Assembly (NCBI RefSeq): GCF_964355755.1
Contig: NC_092674.1
Coordinates: 21,912,001 to 21,976,000 of the forward strand
Reading direction: 5' to 3'
DNA: 64,000 nucleotides
Origin: Antedon mediterranea
Taxonomy: Eukaryota; Echinodermata; Crinoidea; Comatulida; Antedonidae
Below are positions 22,587 through 37,500 of this stretch, piece after piece. A model generated the notes under the pieces. It was not told the DNA's origin and did no database searches. It saw nothing but the letters and a program-made list of their open reading frames with translations. Both the position numbers and the translations under genes were made by a program. Every line of letters begins with the position of its first letter. The first letter of the stretch is position 1.

Positions 22587-25500
22587 GTAAGATTTTGTTT
22601 TTGATATTAAATTGCCATCACATATTTACAGTTCAACAGACAATCAGGTACAAACCAATTCAAATCAGGTTTAGATCCAGGAAGCGTCATCATGCATACT
22701 GTACACTGATGCCATACGGTACGCCTAAAATGGAAATTCCTTATTTAGCTTTAACTTAAAGTAAATAAAGAATGTTTATGCCAGACACAATTTTCAATCA
22801 TCACAGTCCAGTAGAGGTGTGAGACACAGCAACACAATTGTAATTTAATAATAATAAACAATTTGTTGATATTTTATTTTTTTTTCTCATGTTGTTTTTG
22901 TAACTTTAGATACGATGTTGAAGCTTTAGCATCTACTGGATGGGAGACTATCAAAGGTCAGGTGAATGAGATCAAGAAATACCCAGCAGATGGCGTTCAA
23001 ATTGATACATCCAGTTTACCCCTCACAAAGAATGAGGAAGGGGAGCAAGTATTGCGGTTTTATTGGTTCGATAGTTATGAGGATCCTTATAAGCAACCAG
23101 GTATGCATGTTATGATTATGCATTATGTTTGAATTTTATTAGGCTAATTGTAATGGCTTAATTTATAATAATAATAATTATAATAGTTCATTCTTATATA
23201 GCGCTCTACAAGCAAGCTTCTCTTAGCGCTGAACATTATTACCCCAGTCATTTTTTGGATCAAAAACATATGGAAACATACTTCCATAATGCAGCTAGTA
23301 ATCAGCGCAAAGTTGTGTCTTGATCTATCCGGGTACCCATTTATACACCTGGGTGGAGAGAGGCAAACATAAGTAAAGTATCTTGCCTAAGGATACAAGC
23401 AATGCAGCGAGAGTTGGATTCGAACCTCGGTCTCATGATCAGTAGTCCAACGTCCAACACTCTGCGCCACATGCCCTCATCAAATGTCTGGTATTTTGAA
23501 TGCACTAGTAAAAAAAAACAGATTTGGTTTTTGGAGGGTTTAACTGTACTACAGTAGAACTCCTATTAAGGGACCAAACAAAGTTTGTGTTCTAAAACAA
23601 ATATATCTCCACTCATTAGTTTCACAGGAAAGTGTCCTGTTAATGGGGGTATTCCCTGAGGTGTTTCCCCTGTATACAACAGTTTAAATAACGTTTTCCT
23701 TACATTTCGTCTCTTTATCAAAGCAATATGAAAATGAAGTATAAATATCTTTATGTTTATATCAGGTGTTGTGTACCTTTTTGGTAAAGTTTGGATTGAT
23801 TCTGCCAAAACTCATGTTAGCTGCTGTGTTCCTGTTAAGAACATTGAGAGACAGGTGTTCCTTCTGCCTCGAGAAACTGTGAGTAAACATTGTCATAGAT
23901 TAGTTTGGTAGATCGAGCTCAGTGAAGTGGTTGTAAGACTACACAACAAAAACGGGTTCAATGACGATGCGAGAAATGATAAGATACTTTCAAAATGTAT
24001 ATTTATTTATCATTGAACTATTTTTTTAACAAAATAAGTTACAGTCATAAAATTTGAAAAGCTAGTCTCAAACCGGTACATGTCGGCCTGGGCTGGATAA
24101 ACTTATGTTGGACAAAACCAAACATTTTAGATGGTCCCACGGGTGTCTGGTTTTGAGAGATTGCATGTATATATTTGATATGTTATTACTAATGTGCAGA
24201 CATAACAGTTTCATTTTTTTGTCTTCTGTTTTTGTAGAATCTACGAACAAATGAACCAGTTGGTTTCCGTGATGTTTATGAAGAAGTTAATAGTAGGGTT
24301 TCAGAGAGATTCAAACTTATGAAGTTTAAATGTCGAGTGAGTTTATTTTTTTCCATTGTTTATTATTTGAGTTGAAATCAGAATTTATAAATGAGAGTGA
24401 CTTCTTTGGTAGAGCTTCTTTCTTTGATATATGTATCATAAACACATGGAGTTCTCTACCTTACTACATTGTCCAACACTCAACATTTTTAAATGAACAT
24501 ATGACTCGCACATAAAAACTTTGAGTAGAGGCAGCCTATACAAGTAATACTCTTTGCCTCCTTATTTCACTTAAGGTAAGCAAATCAAATTAATTTTTTC
24601 TGTAAGCTCTAAACAATACATATATTATTATAAAATGATAGGACATCATACGGAAGGTTCCAGATTTGAATCCTGATTTGTACTGCTTTTTCCCATTTTC
24701 ACAGATTTCCTCATTTTTATTGTTCCTAATTTAATTTCCAGATGGTGAAGTTTCTCCATCCCTGTGAATTTATATTATAAAATGACATAGTTTTTATGTA
24801 TTCTCTATTTAGAAAGTCACAAAGAAATATTGTTTTGAGCAACATGATGTACCAGCTGAGTCTGAGTATCTGGAGGTCAGATATGCAGTAAGTTTAGATT
24901 TTATTTAACTAGTGAAACCATGGTAAACACTATTATTATTACAACTAGTCATAATGAGACCCTCGCTGTGCTATCCTTACACATTATTGACACATTAAAT
25001 TAATGCCCAGCTTCCCCTAATGTTAGGCCAGGGTGCGAAACCCATCAGTAGGCCTGATTTTTCTTTCAATTTAGCATCAATGGAATTAGTAATTTGTATG
25101 TTCGGATGTGAAAAAACACATTTTTTTCTTAATATTTATCAATCTATATAACATCTCCATCCAATCCATATAAAATTTTTTTTTTCTTCAGGCTGACTTG
25201 CCTCAGCTGCCTTCAGACCTTACTGGGGATACATTTAGTACTGTGTTTGGAACCAACACATCATGCTGTGAGATATTGCTGATGGAACGTAAGATCCAGG
25301 GTCCATGTTGGCTAGATGTCAAGATGCCACGTAAGTTGCAAACAAAATGAAAAGAAATATTGGTGCTAAAATTGTGTATTTACCCTGCTGTAAGTTTTGG
25401 CCCATTGAAAGTTTAAAACTACAGGTTATGACCCGTGTCTTATCACTAGGACACCAGCCTTCATTCAGAACATTAAAGATCAAGCCCAGGCCTAAGCCCT

Positions 25501-28500
25501 GTTTACTATAAGGCGTCATCTACAAATTATTTCAGACCACAAATCAGCGTCCAGACGCGTTTTCTATTGTTTACCCAAAAACGCGTCTCAAAACCCGTCT
25601 GATTTGGCTGCGTCTAGACGCCAATATGCATGTTCGACTATGGCCCCACCCCTATATACGGCTGACTGCACATTGTTATACTGTGTACTGGTGTTAAATG
25701 CGCTACATACAAGTGAATTCATTGAGAGCGTGTGATATTAAATTATTATTTACAACCGGCAGTAAGACAAACAAATCAGTACAGGTATACCCTTTTACCG
25801 CCGACAGAGTATGTAAAGCGCAAATTTTCGTTTCTATTTATTCGCGACCTTTTATTTTTTGCGATTTTATTTTTCTTGTGGTAAAGAGTGAATTTACCAC
25901 ATGCAAAAACGTTAAAGTTAACTTTTGGAACATGGAATCACTCAAACTATTGACCTACAGACAGTACAGAAAGAAAATACTGCAACTTTACCTACGAAGT
26001 AGCTTGATCGTAGGCTACGTTGTTGGCTTCGTAGGTTCCATTGTTTGGCTTCGTAACCTCAATAAACAACTTTCAATGAACTACATTCTGAACTTCGTAG
26101 GGAGTTCGTAACCTAAATAAACAACACTACGATGTTCTTAGTGAAGTAAGGTGTGAAATTAATGTGTTAAATTTAACTGGCGGAGGACCAAGTTGTAAAT
26201 ATAATATAATATTTTTTAATCGTAATCGTTTCCTTCGTGCGTGTTTACCTACTCAACGGCGAATATAAATATAAATTTCCCACGATGTAAACGTAGAGAC
26301 ACGCGATCCAACACAGGTGAACCTCAACGAACAGGCCAACTAATAAACATATTATAGCAAACGTCCAGTCCATCCAGAACGATGCCGAGAAAAAAAGATC
26401 GTAAACAATTCATTCTAAATATAGTATCAGAACAACATTTCGCTCAAAAAGACTGCCGACAGAAGACCGTAATAAATACAGACCTAGTTTTTTTGGGCAC
26501 ATGGCATGAAACGCGATACTCTGGTGGCTGCCGTCTGACGACGATAAAACAGTAATTAAGATAGTGTACCTGGATTTTGTGTCACATGACATGAAACATA
26601 ATACTCTCTCTCTAGCTCTAAACTGCTCACATGTTTTTTCCCCTCCAAATTCTGGTCGAGCCTTTTTCTTTACACATGTCATAATCATTTTAAACGGCCT
26701 ATGTTAAATCTTAATATGGAATATATATTTATTTTCATATTCTAGCCTAGGCGTCATTGTTTTTATAATTCGCTAACCCAAGGTAGGAGCGTTAAATAAT
26801 TTATAGGCCTAGGCTAGGAGGCCTAGTGTAGGCCGCCGAAACTAGGCTAGCCTAGACTTTCTTTCTCTCTCTGCATGAGCTGAGGTCCACAGGCCCGATG
26901 TCGTCTCATCGGCGAATTTCCGTCCAAATTAGGATAACCTAGGCCTAGTCTCAGATTTGTTGGTTCTGTGAAATGATACCAATGTTGTTTCACCATACAA
27001 GCAATACAGACGGGTTTTAATCACTCAGACGCGTTTTCTATTGTTTTACCTACTAACAGCGAAGACGGGTTTTAATCACACAGACGCGTCTTCGCCGCGA
27101 TTGGGTAGCTCATGAATATTCATAATAGATCGTTAATGAGGTTCAGCATTGGACAGACGCGTCTGATGGGTTGCAAGTTTTCAGACGCGTCTCTGTGGTC
27201 TGAAATAATTTGTAGATGACGCCTAACCGGCCTAGTGGTGGAATAGCTCCACTAGTGCTACTAGAGATTGCACGGTCAGATCCCAAGGTCACGTTTACTG
27301 GCCTGTAAATGTAAATGTCTGCTTAATGTAAACGTTCATATGTCTGTAGACGAGTAACACTAGTCTACAACCCATGTGTATGTGAACTTCATGCACATAG
27401 TAAAAACATTTTCCTCTCGTTTCGATTAGTATATTCATATGTAGTTAATTGATAGTAAACCATTCATTTTAAATTGCGTTTCATCTAGACTTTATCAATT
27501 GTTACGAAGCCTTGAAACGTAAGGTTTATTATGAATGAAATACATATCAATATAACTTCTTGCACGTTCACTCAAATCTAAAAGTTTGTATTGCTAACTT
27601 TAGTGGGTAGATCCGAACTTACATGGGTAAATAATTATGTACAGGCCCTGATAGAATATGCTAAAAAAGGAGAAAAAAAATGACATTGATACTATTTTAA
27701 ATGAATCTTTCAGAGCTTTCCCCTAAACCAATAACATGGTGCAAGGTAGAAGCGTTTGTTACCAGAACTGATCATGTGACTGTTGTCAAGGACATCACTC
27801 CACCACCATTGGTTGTCATGACAATAAGCCTTCGAACAGTGTTGAATACAAAAACGCATCAAAATGAGGTAACACAACCTATATAAACTAACAAGTAACA
27901 TGCATCCTGTGCAAGCTTATGAACAAATTTGTGTTGTGATAGCTACCATCATGACTCCAATCTCTGAATTGCTGCACATGTACATTGTTATGCTCCTGTT
28001 GCTTCATAATATTTGGTGTTGCATTCAGTTTCTTCTCATGTTGTCATTATATTCATTGTTAGAAAGAAATGTATATGATTTTATATTGGAAGATTACCAA
28101 TATGATGTAAAATCATACACTTGCAGTGTTTTGAATTAATACAGTATGTCTTGTGTGTGGCATTTTCCATGTGTGTATTGTACTAGTTTTGTCAACAGAC
28201 TCTGTGAGTCTATACTAAATATGTTATGGATTTCCATTTTTTTCCAGGTAATAGCCATTGCTGGGCTAGTGCACCATGAGTATCACATCCACAAAGCACC
28301 TCCAAACCCTCCGTTTCAACAACATTTTTGCGGTAAACTTTGATTTATTCCTCTTATATAATAATAATATAATAAGATAATTTTTAGAATTTGTATACAA
28401 AACTAAGTTTTACCATTTATTTTCTTATGTAGCCATTGGAAAACCAAGTGATTGTATATTTCCATTTGACTTCCAAGATGTTGTAAAACGATCTGTAAGT

Positions 28501-31500
28501 ACTTGACAAGCAGAAATATATTTGTTAAAACTGACAGTAGCCAACTGCTATTTAGAGGATGCACACGTATCAAGAGAAACCTTTGTTGGGTCCTGAAGGT
28601 TCTTCTGTAGTTTGTGAGTGGCCAGACTTCAGAAAGTGGAACAGTAATCCATTGCCTTACGGCAAGGGTTTGAGGCTTACTCGCTCCATGGTTCTGGTGG
28701 TTCAGTAGAACGAGTCTTCTCGGATAAGAAGTATAAACCATAGGTCCAGTGTACACAAAATGCTTGTGTGCACATTAAAGAACCTAGTACATCTTCTGAC
28801 ATGACTCTTAGGGGAGAAGAATGTTGTTAAAAAGGTGCAAGTCAACAGCGTTCTGATCTTCACGAAATCATTATTCATTCATTATATTAGTAGACCTTCC
28901 AGTTGTTTGATTTTGTCTTGAATTTAGTTCAAATGCAAGTACTAATAGATATTAGACATGATTTATACACATACAAATAGAACCAAATTTTAATTGTTAC
29001 TGTGCTTATGTGTTTGTTTTTTAGGATTCCAAGTGTGAAATGATGCCAACTGAGCGTGCTCTGTTGGGCTATTTCCTAGCTATGGTTCATCGCATGGATC
29101 CTGATGTTATTGTGGTAAGTATGCATGCTAAATATGAGCAATGTGTTTATTACCATATTTGGGCACATCATACTTTTTTTTGTCATATTAATTTGATAGT
29201 GTACAGAGCTTTAGAGGCGAAATAAAATCTATGAGGGAATGATCTCCAGTTGCAATTTTGTCTGTTGAGTGACGATTGTACTCATAAATATTCATTATTT
29301 GTATAATATTATAACTACTGAAGCTGAATTGCAGTAATTATATACGTAAAACAGCATCAAACAAACAATTCAACACCCATTTCCGCTCTGAAAGTGAAGT
29401 AATAAAGAAATCTATTTATGTTTTATCCAGGGGCATGACATTTTCAGCTTTGACCTAGATGTTCTGCTTCATCGAATCAATACATGCAAAGTCCCTCAGT
29501 GGTCAAGAATTGGAAGACTAAGAAGACAAGCAATGCCAAAGCTATCTGTAAGTACAATGTATCTAGGATGTGTAAGTAGGAGTACGTCATCTCAAGGTCA
29601 TTAGTATTGTTGTCAGTATACGAAATAAAAATAAGGCATTCATTCATGCAACTTTTGACCAGAAAGGTCCAATTAATTTCCTATTTATTCTTTTAATTGT
29701 AACTATCTATAAAATTTGGTTATAGTTTGTTGATTGAGTTTTATGATACACATAAAGAGATACAATACAATTGATAGATGATTTTATAAGTTGCTTGGCT
29801 CCGATGGGGTTTAGATGTTACTTTAGTCGATATTAGATTTAAAACGCAAACCCTCACCTATTTTTGTTTTTTAAAATATGTACAGTAATACACATGCCAA
29901 TCAATTAATCTTTATTTTTCATCATAAAAGCATACAAATATTAAGAATGTTTTTTTGAAAGAACAAAATGAAAAATAGCAGTACAATCACATACACAATA
30001 AACATTGAAATAGCAGTACAATCACATACACAATAAACATTGAAATAGCAGTACAATCACATACACAATAAACATTGAAATAGCAGTACAATCACGTACA
30101 CAATAAACATTGAAATAGCAGTACAATCACATACACAATAAACATTGAAATAGCAGTACAATCACATACACAATAAACATTGAAATAGCAGTACAATCAC
30201 ATACACAATAAACATTGAAATAGCAGTACAATCACATACACAATAAACATTGAAATAGCAGTACAATCACATACACAATAAACATTGAAATAGCAGTACA
30301 ATCACATACACAATAAACATTGAAATAGCAGTACAATCACATACACAATAAACATTGAAATAGCAGTACAATCACATACACAATAAACATTGAAATAGCA
30401 GTACAATCACATACACAATAAACATTGAAATAGCAGTACAATCACATACACAATAAACATTGAAATAGCAGTACAATCACATACACAATAAACATTGAAA
30501 GAAGACCAATAAATAAATATTCACAATTTGCATTACTGAAATTAATAATAACCAAACAACATAGCCATAATAAGTAATACTGTACTGCAGTGTGTAATAC
30601 ATAATAAATTTTCTATATTGCCATAATTTACTTATTTATTTTGTATACATTAGACTGGAAGATCCGGATTTGCTGAAAAGAATGCCACATGTGGACGTAT
30701 GGTTTGTGATGTTAAGATATCTGCCAAGGAGCTAGTCAGGTGCAAAAGCTATGAGCTTACAGAATTGTCAAGTTCTATACTGAAAGAAAGTCGAAGAGAA
30801 ATTCCTTTTGAGGAAATCAAGAACATGTACACGTGAGTAGAGTACAGGAGAGTCCCTACTATGAAACAGAAATATCCCCTGGATAGGAGTTTACCATACC
30901 GTTTCACAGGAAAGTGTTCCCTAAATAGGAGTATCCCAAAGGAGGGGTTTTCCAATATTTACAAAAGCAAAATTATAAATTAACCATGCCAATAACATAC
31001 ACCAGGCATAAATCATTTAAATATATATCTTATTTTTTATAGATCTTCCAAGCAGTTAATGTACCTTGTAGAGCAGACCTGGGTCGATGCATCGTTAATT
31101 CTACGCATCATGTGTGAACTGAATGTTTTACCGTTGTCCCTTCAGATCACCACGATATGTGGAAATGTCATGGTAAGGAATAAAATGAAGCCCTCTAACC
31201 ATAGTCAAATTTAGTATCCTTTAGCTGATTTTTCACTACCCGAATTTGTTCGCGCGATTTAAAAGCGTCATGCTATGTGCATGCGTATTCGAGTTTCTGT
31301 CTGTCATACTTCTTTCTGCGACAAATTCTAAATCCTTTGATTTTTTGCTACAGTGAAATTTACTAGTTCGAATTGTTTCTAATTTTTACTAAGCGAAATA
31401 GTGCGCAACCAATCAGAGCTCAGGAAAAGAGCTATGACGCTTTTCTGAGCACTCATGCGGAGCGAAAAGCTCAGCAGCCACGCGAGGAACATGAATGTCA

Positions 31501-34500
31501 CAGCTATTCACTCAGTAAGTGGAAAGAGAGTAGCCAATTTTTCTTCAAAACGTTGGATTCGCGCAAACAAATTCATCTAGTGGAAAAAGCGGCTTTAAAC
31601 CCTAACACTACTGATATTAACTCATACGGAGTATTCCAAGCTGCTGAATAAAATCGTGGTCAACTCGTGAATTATTTTTCTCATACGTAAACATTTATCA
31701 TTTATACATTTACATTTTTGTATGTTTACAGTCAAGGACATTAATGGGTGGAAGATCTGAGAGGAATGAATACCTACTTTTACATGCATTCCATGAGAAA
31801 GGTTTCATATACCCTGATAAATCATTTAAGAAGAAGGTTCAACCAGTGGTAAGTAGTTTTGAAGTGAAACATAAGTATTTTTAACAACTGAACTAACCTT
31901 ATGCATTTTCTAACATTTTTTTCTACTTACAGCAGGAAAATGATGAAGAAATTGCACAACCTAAAAAAGGACGCAAGAAACCAGCTTATTCTGGTGGGCT
32001 TGTGTTAGACCCAAAAAAAGGCAAGTTTTAACAGTCGATCTTGAAAATGTCATTTGTTGTGATTATTAAAATTGATTTGTGGCAGTCCTTTTCACAAAAT
32101 AAATAAACTCGCTAAAACTAAGACCCCTATTTACGCTCAAAATTTGAGCTGGCTCTGAGTCGGCAATCGATAAGTTTAATACTCAGTAAGGTCGGCCATC
32201 TGTGGTGGATGTTGACCTGGGCTGCCTCTCAAGGTACTGTTTGGGCTGACTCGTGCTGTAAATTGTTAACAATGGTTTGGACTGTAAGTGTAAACACACT
32301 GGATCGGACCCAAACAATGTAATCTAGAGCTGATCATGGAGTGACCCAGGACCTAATCGGAAGTGTAAATTTGGTCTTTATCTCAAAGAATTCCCTTACG
32401 AACTAATTAAGTGTTTGTTCAGACCTAGATAAAGCGTAAAGCTTTGTAGTTGAAGATGGCCATCGTACCAGCTAGTTTCACTCCACTAAAGATTAATATT
32501 TTCTTATTTCTTTTACAGGTTTTTATGATAAGTATATCTTATTATTGGATTTCAACAGTCTGTATCCATCTATCATACAAGAGTATAATATTTGCTTTAC
32601 AACAATTGATCGTACGCCACCAGAATCACAGGTACAGTAAACCTTTGTGGATCAGAATTGCATAAAAAAATATAATTAAATTATTTAAAACAAAAAAACA
32701 GTTTGGATCAACATTTTTGATTCCTTAACTTTCTGGTTCTGTCTCATTTTAATTTCTAGTCATTTTATTATTTTAAGAGCCTTATTTTTTTCTTTTAGGC
32801 TGATGATGAAGATTGGTTTCCAGAACCCCCTCCAGCTAATTTGGAACCAGGAATCCTTCCAACTGAAATTCGTAAACTTGTTGAACGTCGGCGGCAAGTT
32901 AAATCATTAATGAAAGACAAGAATATTAGTAACGATCTCAAAGTTCAGGTAAATTGATTTGCGTATTTAGCAATAACAATTGTGCTGGTTTTATATATAA
33001 AGATATGTCCTAAAGTTGTTATGCATCCGGTGTTTTTAATGGTAACATAAATGATCTGATGGTATCAGTGCTCAGTGGAAACACCTTTATACCATGGAGC
33101 AACACATTGCTCCATGTTTATACTAAGTTTGACTTTCATTGGACAGCCTACAGCATCCATTGGGAAAGAAGATATATCTACCTTGTAAATATTGCTTGCT
33201 TGTTACTTAGAAAACCTGTAAGGAAGTTGTTGTAAGCATTTAGGTTTAGGATGTGTTACTGACATATAGATCAGATAGACCTATTATTAGATCTCTCAGC
33301 AATGTTTTGGCAAATTCTAGATACCGTACAGCGAAGTTAAAAAAATCCTAGAGTTTATTGATTTTTTTTTGTATTGTTTGTAATCTTTATTTCTAGTTGC
33401 TGACATTGTAGGTGTGAAATTTAATGTTTTTAAACAGTAAAACAAGTAGATTTAAAATGTATAGGAACAAAACAGTATTCTCATTTATAAAAATCATGTG
33501 ATGTTCATACATGTTTCTTTTTTTTCAGTATGACATCAGGCAGAAGGCTCTAAAGCTCACGGCCAATAGTATGTATGGTTGCCTGGGATTTTCTCATTCT
33601 AGATTTTATGCAAAGCCACTGGCTGCCATGGTTACGGGTAAAGGTCGTGAGGTAAATAGTTTCTTTTCATATTTGTAATCATTTTCAATGTGTTTGTGGC
33701 ATTAACATTTAAATCTAGTGTACTTTTTTAAATCAGGTAGTAGTATTTATTATTTATTTATTTTACTATTTTTTAGCCATTTGCCTTATTAGGAAACTTT
33801 CAATTTCAAAATGACTAGAACATTGGACTTTGGAAAATTAGTATATTTTTTAACCCTGATGCACATTGATACGTTACTATTAATACATCAATAAAAATAA
33901 AAAGTTTCTATAATTTTTAATTAATTGACTGAAAATTATTTTTGTTTTGTTTTATAGATTCTTATGAAGACAAAGGAGCTGGTGGAGAAGGTATTGCAGT
34001 ATTTTAAAAAGCCTCTGTTTCAAATGTGTGTGAAACAGTACTAGTAATAATAATTATTTTTAGTGGATTGTTAATTCTTATTTTATTTGTATATGTATTA
34101 TTTATGTATTTGTATTAGATGAATCTTGATGTAATTTACGGTGATACCGATTCAATCATGATCAACACGAATACAAATGATATAGATGAAGTCTACAAGC
34201 TGGGCAACAAAGTGAAAAATGAGGTCAACAAACTATACAGACTCCTTGAAATTGACATAGATGGAGTATTTAAATCTATGCTCTTACTAAAGAAGAAAAA
34301 GTAAGTATTTATTTTTTGAAACTTGACCAGTGTCCTAAGCACAATGCAGGAACATAAGTGCAACGCAGGTACGTAAGTGCAACGCAGGAACGTAAGTGCA
34401 ACGCAGGTACGTAAGTGCAACGCAGGTACGTAAGTGCAACGCAGGTACGTAAGCGCAACGCAGGTACGTAAGCGCAACGCAGGTACGTAAGTGCAACGCA

Positions 34501-37500
34501 GGTACGTAAGCGCAACGCAGGTACGTAAGCGCAACGCAGGTACGTAAGCGCAACGCAGGTACGTAAGCGCAACGCAGGTACGCAAGCGCAACGCAGGTAC
34601 GTAAGTGCAACGCAGGTACATAAGTGCAATGCAGGTACATAAGCGTAACACAAGGGCGTAAGTGCAACGCAAATGATTTGACAAATCACAACCTGATTGA
34701 TTATCCGAACTGTCGTTTATTATTGGTTAACTCACTCACATTGCAACTACATCGTTTTGTAGAATCCATGCCTGTACTGAAAGCAATATTTTAAACATTT
34801 TTTTAACGACTTCCTGATAGATCCAAACAATTGTTTTTATTCAAAATAACATTACGTGTTTTTATCAGGTATGCTGCCCTCGCTGTTCAAAAATCTGCAG
34901 ATGGAAAATTGACGACAACACAAGAATTAAAAGGTCTTGATATTGTGAGGAGAGATTGGAGTGGAATTGCCAAAGAAGTTGGAAAGTAAGTTTGGGTTTA
35001 TTTTTAATGTGCAATGTGTTCACTTGGTGGATATGATTTATATAGTGACATCTTCTAAGTTTACTGTTAATTGTTAGTAATTCTTGATATTTATACTTTA
35101 AATTTAGCTATGTCATTGGCCAGATATTATCAGCAGAATCTAGAGAGATCATAGTCGAGAACATCCACACACATCTGATTGATGTTGGGGAGAAGGTCAA
35201 AAACAACAAAATACCTATGCATATGTATGAGATACATAAGGTTAGTATTAAATATTCATGATTTGACAAACATTAACTATATATGAAATTTTGTAATTTG
35301 TTATTAAAATATATATGTTTAGACATTTATTACATTAATATCCCACCTCTATTATAGGGACACTTTCCTGTGAAACAGACAAGGACAAATATATGTTTTA
35401 ACATTTTGGCCAACCACTATTTAAGGTACATTACAATATGTCGGGTCCCAAAGTTTTGCCCTTGATAAAGTTTCTAATTTATAGTTTTCTTTGCTGTACC
35501 ACTATCTGATCAACCATGCCCTAACATGAATTTGTGTGTAGGGCAGTCTTTGCCGCTATAATTTAATTTTTTTTAATATAAGGTTATATTTTAACTGTTT
35601 GTATTGTATGGAGTGAATGCAGAATCTGTTTGGGCTTTAGCCTATTCTCATTCCTTTTTCATTGGTGACCGAATAAATATTATTATTATTATCTTAAGTT
35701 ACTCCAACTTATTTATAAATATTCAAATAAATATTTGATTACTATACAGAGATCTAGATAAACCTTTTTACTAATATTTATAAATATTTATTTATATATT
35801 AAATTATCAGTTAAACAATCTTGTTTCTAGAGTTTAACAAAATCTCCTAAAGATTATCCAGACAAGAAAAGTCTACCACATGTCCATGTAGCTCTCTGGA
35901 TGAATTCTCAAGGTGGCAAAGAAGTAGGAGCTGGTGACACGGTGGCTTACGTCATATGTGAGGTAAGCTATTAGTTAGACTGAACTTTTTCAGTTTGACT
36001 TGAACAGTTCAAATATATTGTTGTTGTGAACCAGGCCTTGCCTAGAATCTTATTCATAAACTTTAAACTTGACACAACTTGGGATAGCACCTACCAGATT
36101 GCTAAGAATTAGTTAGCAAGGGTTGGGTCTGGTGTGATATTTAGGGGTCTGGAGTTTCAAGGTATCAAAATGACCAGAATTATACTAAAAAACGTTTAAA
36201 AAAAACAACTTTTTTTGCTACTTTATTGTACCGTTTAAAAACCATTTTTAGTTTTATTTATTTTTGTCTTTTCTATTTAGGATGGCTCAGCATTACCGGC
36301 AAGTCAGAGAGCATACCATCCGGATGAAGCAAAGAAGCAGAGTCATTTAAAAATTGATGTCAAATACTATTTATCACAGCAAGTACACCCAGTAGTGTCT
36401 CGGTTATGTGACCCCATTGATGGCACAGATGCTGCCCATATTGCAGAGTGTCTGGGTGAGTCTTTATTTACCTACCAAGAGAGGCAGAGCAAAATGTTAT
36501 GGGAGCACTAATGGGGCAAAGATGGCCATAATGCTCAATTTCATAGTGTGTATTGGATACTTCAATACATTCATCCATGTCCCCTGAATTCAGGTGTCAA
36601 AATGCTAAGGCCTAGACTTTGAGAGATGCAGTGATTTAACTTTTCCTTCAGGCCTACCCGGTAGCAGTGCGGCTTCTCATCTAAAAAATCCTAAAAGCAT
36701 AAACCTGAGGTATTCTGCTTTTTAATGACCCTAAAATACATTTTGATTGCATTCAAATATCAATTTAAAATGTCACTAAACCAACTACTATTGACTGTTA
36801 CAGTTTTATCAAATGTAAATCTAAATTTATTTGAACATACAAACAAAAATAAGCGAACACAAGCTATATTATTCCAAACTATAATGCAAGACCTAATCAT
36901 GTTTTTCTATATGTTTTTTTCTAGGCCTGGACCCTTCTGGTTACAAGCAGGCCCTAAGGCAACAGGAGGTTGATCATGATGCTTATGAAGGCTTTGAAGC
37001 CCAAATGACAGATGAAGAGAAATACAAAGACTGTGAATTATTCAAATTTGTCTGTCCTGCCTGTAAAAAACAAAATATAATTGATACTGTAATTACAAGC
37101 TCTGTAAGTGTAATATCACACTTAGGCTAAGGGAAATACTTGCACTTAGAATTTGAAAATGTGGATACCACTTTAAGTAAAAAAAACTTCTATTTATTAT
37201 TATTACTTAAGTGAAATTTATCACTTAAGTGTGATTGGAGAATACTGGATTTTAACTTGAGGCCATTAGTAAGGCATGTAACTAATCATGATTAATTATT
37301 TCTTAATTTCTTTCTTCATTTTGTAAAGAATTCCTGCCGTTTAGAAGCATGCTCAAATGAGGAGTGTGGGAAGCCTCTGTACAAATATGAAGCGCAGATG
37401 AAAAACCAAATACGTGTGATGATACGCAGATGTGTGGCCAAGTACTATGATGTAAGTAGTTGTATGTAACGTTATTCTTTTACGTCTTGCTAATGTGCTT

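Noticed and set aside
25698-26111. 137-codon frame inside the PIF/Harbinger-like element as a transposase
   Set aside because: No DDE, Myb or helix-turn-helix signature; part of it is made of a short direct repeat (CTTCGTAGG / CTTCGTAACC).
29970-30500. Regular repeat array resembling CRISPR
   Set aside because: The 35-bp units are contiguous with no unique spacers, and the genome is eukaryotic.
31373-31651. 92-codon frame in POLA1 intron 21
   Set aside because: The region is richer in GC than its surroundings and may be an insertion, but no motif, ends or duplications could be found.
34193-34689. Three long overlapping leucine/cysteine-rich minus-strand frames
   Set aside because: They are products of the 19-bp minisatellite, whose unit has no stop codon in any minus-strand frame; they also overlap POLA1 exon 28.
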